Assembly: GCA_018828205.1 (NCBI GenBank)
Contig: JAHJWA010000232.1
Coordinates: 1-7,445 of the forward strand
Length of the DNA: 7,445 nt
Direction of reading: 5' to 3'
Source of the DNA: Alphaproteobacteria bacterium
Lineage (GTDB): Bacteria > Pseudomonadota > Alphaproteobacteria > Sphingomonadales > Sphingomonadaceae
Shown here one piece after another: positions 1 to 5,350 of this stretch; positions within the stretch are counted from its first letter, which is position 1, and every line of letters starts with the position of its first letter. Made by a program: the position numbers and the translations under genes. The notes under the pieces were generated by a model. That model searched no databases. It had not been told where the DNA came from and saw only the letters and a list, made by a program, of their open reading frames with translations.

Positions 1-1485
1 CCCGATGCGGGCAAGACCACGCTGACCGAGAAGCTGCTGCTGCAGGGCGGCGCGATCCATCTCGCGGGCGAGGTCAAGGCGCGCGGGCAGGCGCGGCGCG
101 CGCGCTCGGACTGGATGAAGATCGAGCAGCAGCGCGGGATCTCGGTGACCAGCTCGGTGATGACCTTCGAGCGTGACGGCATCACCTTCAACCTGCTCGA
201 CACGCCGGGGCACGAGGATTTTTCCGAAGACACCTACCGCACGCTGACCGCGGTCGATTCGGCGATCATGGTGATCGATGCCGCCAAGGGCATCGAGCCG
301 CAGACGCGCAAGCTGTTCGAGGTCTGCCGGCTGCGCAGCGTGCCGATCATCACCTTCGTCAACAAGGTCGACCGCGAGGGCCGCCCGGTGTTCGAGTTGC
401 TCGACGAGATCGCCGACATGCTCGCGCTCGATGTCTCGCCGCAGATGTATCCGGTGGGGATGGGCGGCCAGTTCGAGGGCGTGCTCGATTTCGCCAGCGG
501 CTGCGTGGCCCGGCCCGAGGGCCCGTCGAAGGAGTTCCGGGGCAAGCGCGACCAAGACGCGGAAATTCCCGCGCAATTCGCCGAGGAGATGGAGCTGGCG
601 CAGATCGGCTATCCGGAATTCGATCTCGAGGCCTATCGCAGCGGCGATCTTACCCCGGTGCTGTTCGGCTCCGCGCTCAAGAATTTCGGGGTCACCGAGC
701 TGATCGATACGATCGCCCGGATCGCCCCGCCGCCGCGCCCGCAGCCCGCGGGCGACGAGCAGGTCAGCCCCGATCGCGACGAGGTCACCGGCTTCATCTT
801 CAAGGTCCAGGCCAATATGGACCCCAACCACCGCGACCGGATCGCCTTTATGCGCCAGGTCTCGGGCACCTTCAAACGCGGCATGAAGCTGACCCCCTCG
901 GGGCTGGGCAAGCCGATCGCGATCCATTCGCCGATCCTGTTCTTCGCGCAGGATCGCGAGCTCGCCGATACCGCGGAAGCCGGCGACATCATCGGTATCC
1001 CCAACCACGGCACGCTCCGCGTCGGCGACACCCTGTCGGAAAAGAACGAGCTGCGCTTCACCGGCCTGCCCAATTTCGCCCCCGAGATCCTGCGCCGCGT
1101 CCAGCTCCGGGACCCGACCAAGACCAAGCAGCTCCGCAAGGCGCTCGACGATCTCTCCGAGGAGGGGGTGATCCAGGTGTTCTATCCCGAGATCGGCGGT
1201 CAGTGGATCGTCGGGGTGGTCGGCCAGCTCCAGCTCGAGGTGCTCGTCTCGCGGCTTTCGGCCGAATACAAGGTCGAGGCGGGGCTGGAGATGGCGCCCT
1301 TCTCGACCGCGCGCTGGCTCAAGGGCGAACCCGCGGCGCTCGACGATTTCGAGAAGTTCAACCGCGCGCATCTGGCGCGCGACCGCGACGGCGATCTGGT
1401 GTTCATGGCCAAGAGCCCCTGGGATGTGACCTATCAGGAAGAAAAGAACCCGGGCCTGACCTTCTCGGCGACCAAGGAGCGCTGA
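1..1485 (+). CDS. prfC: Peptide chain release factor 3 (RF3), 5'-truncated by the window edge
   Basis: RF3 is a cytoplasmic translational GTPase that recycles class-I release factors RF1/RF2 from the ribosome after peptide release. The frame is open from base 1 and 494 residues are visible. Compared from memory with the roughly 529-residue E. coli protein, about 20 N-terminal residues are missing. The window begins inside the P-loop (PDAGKTT, residues 1-7). The switch I stretch RGISVTSSVM, the G3 motif DTPGHEDF, the G4 motif NKVDRE and a G5-like GSALKNFG follow in order. Next come the RF3-typical domain II segment (FKVQANMDPNHRDRIAFMR) and domain III (FTGLPNFAPEI, then LSEEGVIQVF). The TARW motif near the C-terminus and the ANMDPNHRDR segment separate it from EF-G. 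The stop is TGA at 1483-1485. An internal ATG at 115 is not the true start, because homology continues upstream of it. Confidence 0.96.
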   Translation, partial: PDAGKTTLTEKLLLQGGAIHLAGEVKARGQARRARSDWMKIEQQRGISVTSSVMTFERDGITFNLLDTPGHEDFSEDTYRTLTAVDSAIMVIDAAKGIEPQTRKLFEVCRLRSVPIITFVNKVDREGRPVFELLDEIADMLALDVSPQMYPVGMGGQFEGVLDFASGCVARPEGPSKEFRGKRDQDAEIPAQFAEEMELAQIGYPEFDLEAYRSGDLTPVLFGSALKNFGVTELIDTIARIAPPPRPQPAGDEQVSPDRDEVTGFIFKVQANMDPNHRDRIAFMRQVSGTFKRGMKLTPSGLGKPIAIHSPILFFAQDRELADTAEAGDIIGIPNHGTLRVGDTLSEKNELRFTGLPNFAPEILRRVQLRDPTKTKQLRKALDDLSEEGVIQVFYPEIGGQWIVGVVGQLQLEVLVSRLSAEYKVEAGLEMAPFSTARWLKGEPAALDDFEKFNRAHLARDRDGDLVFMAKSPWDVTYQEEKNPGLTFSATKER

Positions 1486-1521
1486 CTTGCGAGCGACGCG
1501 GCTTCGCGGCATGGGGTCGTG

Positions 1522-2394
1522 ATGACGACGCACTCCGGACCCACTTCGCAAACCTTCATCTCGCAGCGGCTGCGGCTGCACTATGTCGACTGGGGGAATC
1601 GCGGCAAGCCGCCGCTGGTGCTGGTCCATGGCGGGCGCGACCATGCGCGCAGCTGGGACTGGGTGGCGGAGAAGCTGCGCGACGACTGGCACGTGATCGC
1701 GATGGATCACCGCGGCCACGGCGATTCGGACTGGGTCAGCGACGGCAACTACCAGACCAGCGACATGGTCTACGATCTGGCGCAGCTGATCCACCAGCTC
1801 GGCGTCGGACCGGTGACGATCGTCAGCCATTCGATGGGCGGCAATGTCTCGCTGCGCTACGCCGGGACCTTCCCCGAGATGGTGACCAAGCTGGTCGCCA
1901 TCGAAGGGCTCGGGCCCAGCCCCAAGCGCCAGGCCGAGATGCGCGAGACTCCCTATCCCGAACGCGCGCGCGAATGGATCGACAAGAAGCGCGCCGCCTC
2001 CGCGCGCAGCCCGCGCAAATACGAGAGCATCGAGACCGCCTTCCAGCGGATGATCGAGGAGAACTCCTACCTCACCGAGGAACAGGCGCGGCATCTCACC
2101 ATTCACGGCGTCAACCGCAACGAGGATGGCACCTACACCTGGAAGTTCGATCCGCATCTCAACGTCTGGCCGGTCGAGGATGTCGCCGACGAATTCCTCC
2201 ACCAGACCTGGGCCGCGATCGCTGCGCCCACGCTGCTGCTCTACGGTGCCGACAGCTGGGCCTCCAACCCCGAGGGCGACGGACGGCTCGACCATTTCAA
2301 CACCGCGCGCGTGATCGAGTTCGAGAAGGCGGGTCACTGGCTCCACCACGACCAGTTCGACCGCTTCATGGCGACGCTGGCGGATTTTCTCTGA
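1522..2394 (+). CDS. Alpha/beta-hydrolase family protein
   Basis: This is a soluble alpha/beta-hydrolase-fold enzyme of about 290 residues; its substrate cannot be told from the sequence. Numbering from the GTG at 1519, the oxyanion-side HGG motif is at residues 37-39 and the family strand/turn MDHRGHGDSD at 62-71. The nucleophile elbow is S-H-S-M-G-G, with the candidate nucleophile Ser105. The candidate acid is Asp245 (LLLYGADSW) and the catalytic His is His273 (AGHWLHH), so the triad looks complete. The elbow has Ser rather than Gly at its first position, a tolerated variation. There is no signal peptide. GTG (1519) and ATG (1522) are adjacent; ATG is preferred, with a weak GGGG ribosome site a few bases upstream. 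It starts 36 bp after prfC and ends 6 bp before the EEP gene, suggesting co-transcription with the latter. Esterase, haloalkane dehalogenase-like or epoxide hydrolase-like activities are all possible. Confidence 0.9.
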   Translation: MTTHSGPTSQTFISQRLRLHYVDWGNRGKPPLVLVHGGRDHARSWDWVAEKLRDDWHVIAMDHRGHGDSDWVSDGNYQTSDMVYDLAQLIHQLGVGPVTIVSHSMGGNVSLRYAGTFPEMVTKLVAIEGLGPSPKRQAEMRETPYPERAREWIDKKRAASARSPRKYESIETAFQRMIEENSYLTEEQARHLTIHGVNRNEDGTYTWKFDPHLNVWPVEDVADEFLHQTWAAIAAPTLLLYGADSWASNPEGDGRLDHFNTARVIEFEKAGHWLHHDQFDRFMATLADFL

Positions 2395-2400
2395 GGCCCG

Positions 2401-3096
2401 ATGCGGCTCACCTTCGCCAGCTACAACATCCACAAGGCGATCGGCCGCGATCGCAAATGCGATCCCGAGCGGATCATGGCGGTGCTGCGCGAGATCGATG
2501 CGGATGTGATCGTGCTGCAGGAGGCGGACCGGCGCTTCGGTGACCGCGCCAGCGTGCTGCCGCGCGCGCTGCTCGACGACTATCCGTGGAAAGTGGTCGA
2601 TGTCGCGCGCCGCCCGCGCAGCATCGGCTGGCACGGCAACGCGATCCTGGTGCGGCGCGAGTTCGCGGTGCAGGATGCCGAAGCGCTCCACCTGCCCACA
2701 CTCGAACCGCGCGGCGCCGCCAATGCGGTGATCGGGATCGAGGGGCGCAACATCCGCATCATCGGCACCCATCTCGACCTCTCGGGCCTGCGCCGCCGCG
2801 ACCAGGTGCGCGCGCTGCTCGATTTCGTCGCCAAGACGACCGAGGATTGCCCGACGATCATCGGCGGCGATTTCAACCAGTGGGGCCGGTTCACCGGCGC
2901 GATGCGCGAATTCGGCGAGGACTGGCACGCGATCTCGCCGGGCCCGAGCTACCCCAGCCGCGGCCCCATCGCCCGGCTCGACCGGATCGTCACCTCGCCC
3001 AGCTGGACCTACCACGATGCGCGTGTCCACCACAGCCCGCTCGCCAGCGTCGCCTCGGACCATCTGCCCGTCTATGCGGAGCTCGATCTGCCTTAA
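2401..3096 (+). CDS. Endonuclease/exonuclease/phosphatase (EEP) family metal-dependent hydrolase
   Basis: This 231-residue protein covers a whole EEP (exonuclease III/DNase I-like) domain and has no signal peptide. The metal and catalytic signature residues appear in canonical order: Asn9 (SYNIHK), Glu41 (VLQEAD), His124 (GTHLD), Asp157 and Asn159 (GGDFNQW), and Asp220-His221 (SDHLPV). An active phosphodiesterase or phosphatase fold is therefore expected. Substrates in this superfamily range from DNA to inositol phosphates and phospholipids, and nothing here decides between them. The ATG follows the hydrolase stop by 6 nt. The ribosome site TGAGG overlaps that stop codon, so translational coupling is likely. 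The TAA stop (3094-3096) lies within the left 8-bp target duplication of the downstream insertion element. The insertion therefore left the protein unchanged but replaced its native 3' flank. Confidence 0.92.
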   Translation: MRLTFASYNIHKAIGRDRKCDPERIMAVLREIDADVIVLQEADRRFGDRASVLPRALLDDYPWKVVDVARRPRSIGWHGNAILVRREFAVQDAEALHLPTLEPRGAANAVIGIEGRNIRIIGTHLDLSGLRRRDQVRALLDFVAKTTEDCPTIIGGDFNQWGRFTGAMREFGEDWHAISPGPSYPSRGPIARLDRIVTSPSWTYHDARVHHSPLASVASDHLPVYAELDLP

Positions 3097-3100
3097 ATTT
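3093..3100. repeat. Left target-site duplication (8 bp)
   Basis: TTAAATTT directly precedes the left inverted repeat. An identical copy directly follows the right inverted repeat at 5351-5358. Eight base pairs and an AT-rich target fit the IS1595 family. The copy includes the TAA stop of the EEP gene. Perfect identity points to a fairly recent, single insertion event. Confidence 0.95.
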
Positions 3101-3125
3101 GGCAATAGTATACTTGACAAAGCAG
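3101..3125 (+). repeat. Left terminal inverted repeat (25 bp)
   Basis: It begins GGCAATAGTATACTTGACA and matches the reverse complement of 5326-5350 over all 25 bases; similarity ends abruptly beyond that. It contains the 8-bp palindrome AGTATACT (3107-3114) and, at 3114-3119, a TTGACA box pointing into the element. Confidence 0.96.
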
Positions 3126-3142
3126 CATTCCTAGGCGATAAC
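3114..3142 (+). promoter_or_regulatory. Candidate sigma-70 promoter of the transposase, -35 inside the inverted repeat
   Basis: A perfect TTGACA at 3114-3119 is followed after 17 bp by GATAAC (3137-3142), a 4/6 match to TATAAT. A start point about 7 nt beyond the -10 falls on or next to A3149, the first base of the transposase ATG. No good Shine-Dalgarno sequence precedes that ATG (only AGG 13 nt upstream). A leaderless or near-leaderless mRNA is therefore plausible. The boxes are seen; promoter activity and leaderlessness are inferred. Confidence 0.6.
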
Positions 3143-3148
3143 TAAGCC

Positions 3149-4183
3149 ATGGAAAACGCAGTCGACATCTTCGCCCCTCGCTTCCAGAGCGCCGACGCAG
3201 CCCGCGAGCACCTTGAGGCGCTCCACTGGCCCGAAGGTCCGTTCTGCCCGCACTGCGGTTCGCTCAACGCTACCCGCCTTCCGGCGCAGCGTGGCCGCAA
3301 GACCAAGGCGCATCCCGAAGGCGTGATCCGTAAGGGCGTCGTCCAGTGCAATGATTGCCGCAAGCAATACACCGTCACTGTCGGCACCGTGTTTGAAAGC
3401 TCCAAGGTTGCGCTCAACAAGTGGTTGCTCGCCAATCATCTGCTCTGCGCCTCCAAGAAGGGCATGAGCGGCCACCAGATGGCCCGTATGCTCGGCGTTA
3501 CCTACAAGACTGCATGGTTCATGATGCATCGCATCCGCGAAGCCATGAAGGACACCCACGAAGGCCCCATGGGCGGTCACGGTGTCACGGTCGAAGCCGA
3601 CGAAACCTATGTTGGCGGCAAGGAAATGAACAAGCATGCCTCGAAGCGTGGCAAGAATATGCAAGGCGGTAAGGGCAAGCAGGCTGTCGTCGCTCTAGTC
3701 GAGCGTGACGGTCACGTTCGTTCGTTCCACGTTGCCAAGGTCACAGGCGAGGCGCTGCGTTCCGTCCTCGTTACCAATGTGGACCGTGGTAGCTGGCTCA
3801 TGACCGACGACCACAGCGGCTATAAGTCGGTCGGTAAGGAATTCACCGGCCACGGCATCGTGAAGCACTCGCTTGGCGAGTATGTCCGCGCGACCTACTT
3901 CCACACCAATACGATTGAGAACTTCTTTTCGATCTTCAAGCGCGGCATCATCGGCGTGTATCACCATGTGAGCGAAGCCCACCTGTCGCGCTACACGACC
4001 GAATTCGACTTCCGCTACAACACCCGCAAGTTGAATGACTTTGAGCGTTCCGAGGAAGCCCTAATGGGTAGCCGTGGTAAGCGCCTGATTGCCCAGAATG
4101 CGAGAAACCCCGGTGCGGCAAACACCGGGGCTCTCTCGGGGGCAACTCCTGCCTTTCCTAGTCCGGGGGCAGGAGCGGGCTAA
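3149..4183 (+). CDS. IS1595-family (ISXO2-like) transposase
   Basis: This 344-residue transposase should cut and join the element's inverted repeats. An N-terminal zinc ribbon is shown by C33-P-H-C36 and C67-N-D-C70. A helical DNA-binding region follows (about 85-133, including GMSGHQMARMLGVTYKTAWFM). The ISXO2-like DDE domain has Asp151 (VEADETYVGGK), Asp220 (LMTDDHSGY) and presumed Glu257 (HTNTIENFFSIFKRG), then YHHVSEAHLSRY and EFDFRYNTRK. All of these are family hallmarks, and nothing is frameshifted. Family members, as I remember them, end soon after a GKRL motif (here residues 310-313). This one carries about 30 extra residues of Ala/Gly/Pro/Ser-rich sequence whose DNA holds two perfect 8-bp-stem hairpins. 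Translation probably starts at ATG 3149, the only ATG matching the family N-terminus, though it lacks a clear ribosome site. Confidence 0.95.
   Translation: MENAVDIFAPRFQSADAAREHLEALHWPEGPFCPHCGSLNATRLPAQRGRKTKAHPEGVIRKGVVQCNDCRKQYTVTVGTVFESSKVALNKWLLANHLLCASKKGMSGHQMARMLGVTYKTAWFMMHRIREAMKDTHEGPMGGHGVTVEADETYVGGKEMNKHASKRGKNMQGGKGKQAVVALVERDGHVRSFHVAKVTGEALRSVLVTNVDRGSWLMTDDHSGYKSVGKEFTGHGIVKHSLGEYVRATYFHTNTIENFFSIFKRGIIGVYHHVSEAHLSRYTTEFDFRYNTRKLNDFERSEEALMGSRGKRLIAQNARNPGAANTGALSGATPAFPSPGAGAG
4108..4130 (+). other. Strong hairpin inside the transposase 3' end
   Basis: CCCCGGTG (4108-4115) pairs perfectly with CACCGGGG (4123-4130) across a 7-nt loop. There is no T-tract after it. It could act as an mRNA 3' stabiliser, an attenuator or a leftover terminator, or be part of a structured RNA with the next two stems. 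It lies within the low-complexity C-terminal tail of the transposase. Confidence 0.6.
4146..4175 (+). other. Second hairpin in the transposase 3' tail
   Basis: CTCCTGCC (4146-4153) pairs perfectly with GGCAGGAG (4168-4175) across a 14-nt loop. It lies 15 bp downstream of the first hairpin and 5 bp upstream of the transposase stop codon. No T-tract follows. Confidence 0.55.
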
Positions 4184-4220
4184 TCCCCGTTGGTTGTGGG
4201 AATACCCACGCTGGGGGATT
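4182..4220 (+). other. Nested hairpin between transposase and helix-turn-helix gene
   Basis: The outer stem AATCCCC (4182-4188) pairs with GGGGATT (4214-4220). An inner stem GTGGG (4196-4200) pairs with CCCAC (4205-4209) around an AATA loop. The outer stem overlaps the transposase TAA stop. This is a candidate attenuator or processing site that would separate expression of transposase and cargo. No U-run follows, so it is not a typical intrinsic terminator. Confidence 0.5.
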
Positions 4221-4240
4221 CCCGTCAAGTCCGGTCGCAA

Positions 4241-4260
4241 CATGGAAGGCTAAATCCATG
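4241..4260 (+). promoter_or_regulatory. Ribosome site and start codon of the HTH gene inside a short dyad
   Basis: CATGGA (4241-4246) and TCCATG (4255-4260) form a 6-bp inverted repeat with an 8-nt loop. The right arm contains the ATG start. The left arm overlaps the ribosome site GGAAGG (4244-4249, 8 nt from the ATG). Folding in RNA would hide the start codon; as DNA the dyad could be an operator for the encoded HTH protein. A three-codon mini-ORF (ATG-GAA-GGC-TAA, 4242-4253) also overlaps it. Six-bp dyads arise by chance, so this is tentative. Confidence 0.4.
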
Positions 4261-4452
4261 GAAGTGCAACGACCCAAGCGTCCCGAGAGGGCGCCTTACA
4301 CCCCAGAAGTCTTCTGCAAGGTAAAGCAGCGACTCGCTACTGGCGAGTTTCAGCACGACATTGCAGCGGATCTCGGTTGGAACCAAGGGCGCGTGTCCGA
4401 GGTGAAAACCGGGAAGCGCGGTGCTGATCCCGATCAGCCCTGTCTGTTCTGA
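4258..4452 (+). CDS. Small helix-turn-helix protein, IS cargo
   Basis: This 64-residue protein has a basic N-terminal tail (RPKRPERAPYTP). A helix-turn-helix follows at about residues 17-54, with the core QHDIAADLGWNQGRVSEVKTGKR spanning 32-54. The pattern IAADLGWNQGRVSEVKTG resembles the homeodomain-like HTH found in many small phage or plasmid proteins of alphaproteobacteria (recalled, not searched). It probably binds DNA, perhaps to regulate cargo or transposase. The ATG has a good ribosome site, GGAAGG, 8 nt upstream. It lies 75 bp after the transposase in the same direction, and a hairpin resembling a terminator begins 7 bp after its stop. Its last 19 bp overlap tail-to-tail with a 44-aa ORF on the other strand. 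The specific target is unknown. Confidence 0.75.
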   Translation: MEVQRPKRPERAPYTPEVFCKVKQRLATGEFQHDIAADLGWNQGRVSEVKTGKRGADPDQPCLF

Positions 4453-4568
4453 TCCTTGGAGGGGGCGGGCTTCGGCTTGCCCCCTTTCCCTTCATGGTGC
4501 GGCTTCGGCGGCGTCTTCAGCATCCGCTTCAGCACTTCGTCTTCTTTCCTTTGATCGGTTTCTGTCAT
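4434..4568 (-). CDS. Predicted 44-residue small protein on the minus strand, IS cargo
   Basis: Reading the complement from ATG at 4568-4566 to TGA at 4436-4434 gives a 44-residue product. It starts MTETDQRKEDEVLKRMLKTP, continues PKPHHEGKGGKPKPAP and ends in a charged tail. It is highly charged: an acidic/basic helix followed by a Lys/Pro/Gly-rich region. Third codon positions are mostly G or C (32 of 44 by hand count), unlike a random reading. The LKRMLKTPPKPH core reminds me of short hypothetical proteins in alphaproteobacteria (memory, not verified). A purine stretch GAGAG lies about 7 nt upstream on its strand. Its start codon overlaps, on opposite strands, the ATG of the 217-aa gene (shared CATG). 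Function is unknown; an antitoxin-like or accessory role cannot be tested here. Confidence 0.55.
   Translation of the reverse strand: MTETDQRKEDEVLKRMLKTPPKPHHEGKGGKPKPAPSKDQNRQG
4460..4487 (+). terminator. Candidate intrinsic terminator after the HTH gene
   Basis: An 11-bp stem (4460-4470 with 4475-4485, including two G-T pairs) is capped by a TTCG tetraloop closed by C-G. It is followed by a weak T-rich run (TTTCCCTT). It begins 7 bp after the HTH stop, the expected place for a terminator. The same bases on the other strand encode the Lys/Pro/Gly-rich part of the 44-aa ORF, so the stem may serve two roles or reflect only codon composition. The short T-run lowers confidence. Confidence 0.6.
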
Positions 4569-5220
4569 GACCAAACTCTCTCGTGAAGACATGGTGAGGC
4601 ATTACGGTGGCCTTATGGGCCATATCAAATTTCGACTCGATACGCTCGCCAACATCGTCCGATGCTCAAACGAAGACGAAGGCATCCACTCCGCAATCGT
4701 TTCTGGCGAGCTCGGCTATCTTCAAGTGCGAAAGGTCTGTGAAACGCTCGCACTGGCTACCCTGATCGCTCACAATCAGATTGAAGCCGCAACCTCCAAA
4801 AAATTCCTCAAAGAATATAACGCCGAAGCTATCTTCACGATGTTGGCCAGGCAAGTAAACCCCGAGGGGTTCCCTCAAGCCGTGATGGAGTGGCGCGGCA
4901 ACACCCTCACCCTTGCTGCCGGTGGCCCCATGGACCGGACGGAGTTGAAGCAAGCCTACATTCGCTCCCACACCATGCTTCACACTGGGGGGCTGGCGGA
5001 CATATTTGCGAACAAAGAAGTGCGTCTGGATTTTCGAGAACTAACCACCTTCCACAATCGTTTCGTGGAACTTCTTTCGGTTCATGCGGTCGCGCTGCCA
5101 GAAATTGAGACGATCCTGCTATGCGCCCTCAATCATGGACCGAGCGGAGGGAAAGTTCACGTCCGGCTTTCACAGGCCAAACGCAATCCGCCGCACGATA
5201 CGCAACCACACCACCATTAA
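4567..5220 (+). CDS. Uncharacterised 217-residue protein, IS cargo
   Basis: I cannot assign a function. The protein is predicted cytosolic and mainly helical, with no signal peptide or membrane segment. Its N-terminal part (YGGLMGHIKFRLDTLANIV, residues 13-31) is followed by a helix ELGYLQVRKVCETLALATLIAH (48-69). A SKKFLKEYNAEAIFTML segment and a central SHTMLHTGGL segment come next. It ends in a His-rich tail (HDTQPHHH). The YLQ-RKVCE-LALATLIAH pattern resembles a scattered family of hypothetical proteins in alphaproteobacterial accessory DNA, recalled but not verified. GC content is the lowest of any gene here, suggesting outside origin. ATG 4567 has a pyrimidine-rich upstream and no ribosome site; ATG 4591 (Met9), with GTGAAG upstream, is a credible alternative. 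The candidate terminator before it implies its own promoter, but none is evident. Confidence 0.7.
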   Translation: MTKLSREDMVRHYGGLMGHIKFRLDTLANIVRCSNEDEGIHSAIVSGELGYLQVRKVCETLALATLIAHNQIEAATSKKFLKEYNAEAIFTMLARQVNPEGFPQAVMEWRGNTLTLAAGGPMDRTELKQAYIRSHTMLHTGGLADIFANKEVRLDFRELTTFHNRFVELLSVHAVALPEIETILLCALNHGPSGGKVHVRLSQAKRNPPHDTQPHHH

Positions 5221-5251
5221 TTCGAACCACGGTAAATTCTGCATCAGGCAA

Positions 5252-5273
5252 ACTCGCGACCGGGATCGCGAGT
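5252..5273 (+). terminator. Hairpin after the 217-aa gene (possible terminator)
   Basis: ACTCGCGA (5252-5259) pairs perfectly with TCGCGAGT (5266-5273) over a 6-nt loop, 31 bp beyond the gene's stop. Only a short A/T-rich stretch follows, with no clear T-run, so it may be a weak terminator or a 3' stabilising stem. It could limit read-through from the element into glnK. The remaining sequence from 5274 to 5325 shows no gene or motif I can name. Confidence 0.4.
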
Positions 5274-5325
5274 AAATCTGAATGTTGAGCGCCGGCCTGT
5301 CGCGCTACCATGTGCGAATCTCCAC

Positions 5326-5350
5326 CTGCTTTGTCAAGTATACTATTGCC
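5326..5350 (-). repeat. Right terminal inverted repeat (25 bp)
   Basis: It is the exact reverse complement of 3101-3125 and ends ACTATTGCC. The inward TTGACA box recurs here on the minus strand, but no matching -10 lies 17 bp away. Confidence 0.96.

Larger units (their letters stand above)
3101..5350 (+). mobile_element. IS1595-family insertion element with cargo genes, complete, 2,250 bp
   Basis: The element is bounded by perfect 25-bp terminal inverted repeats (3101-3125 and 5326-5350) and perfect 8-bp direct repeats of TTAAATTT. It encodes a zinc-ribbon DDE transposase of IS1595/ISXO2 type near the left end. The remaining ~1.1 kb holds a 64-aa helix-turn-helix protein, a 44-aa minus-strand ORF and a 217-aa protein of unknown function. 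One transposase gene normally needs about 1.1 kb, so this is roughly twice the minimal size. From memory, cargo-bearing members of this family are known; whether this cargo set is known cannot be decided here. GC content is visibly lower than in the flanking core genes, most clearly in the 217-aa gene. The intact ends, duplication and reading frame suggest a potentially active, recent insertion. Confidence 0.95.

Noticed and set aside
1203..2543. Long + strand frame across the prfC/hydrolase/EEP genes
   Set aside because: It is an Arg/Ala/Gly-rich shadow frame typical of GC-rich DNA, with no domain, and it overlaps three well-supported genes.
3131..3664. Minus-strand frame opposite the transposase
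   Set aside because: It has no motif or ribosome site, and the opposite strand carries a complete transposase with conserved residues.
5316..5344. Outward sigma-70 promoter in the right inverted repeat driving glnK
   Set aside because: TATACT (5339-5344) is a fair -10, but no -35-like sequence is found at 16-18 bp spacing, so the match follows from the AGTATACT palindrome only.
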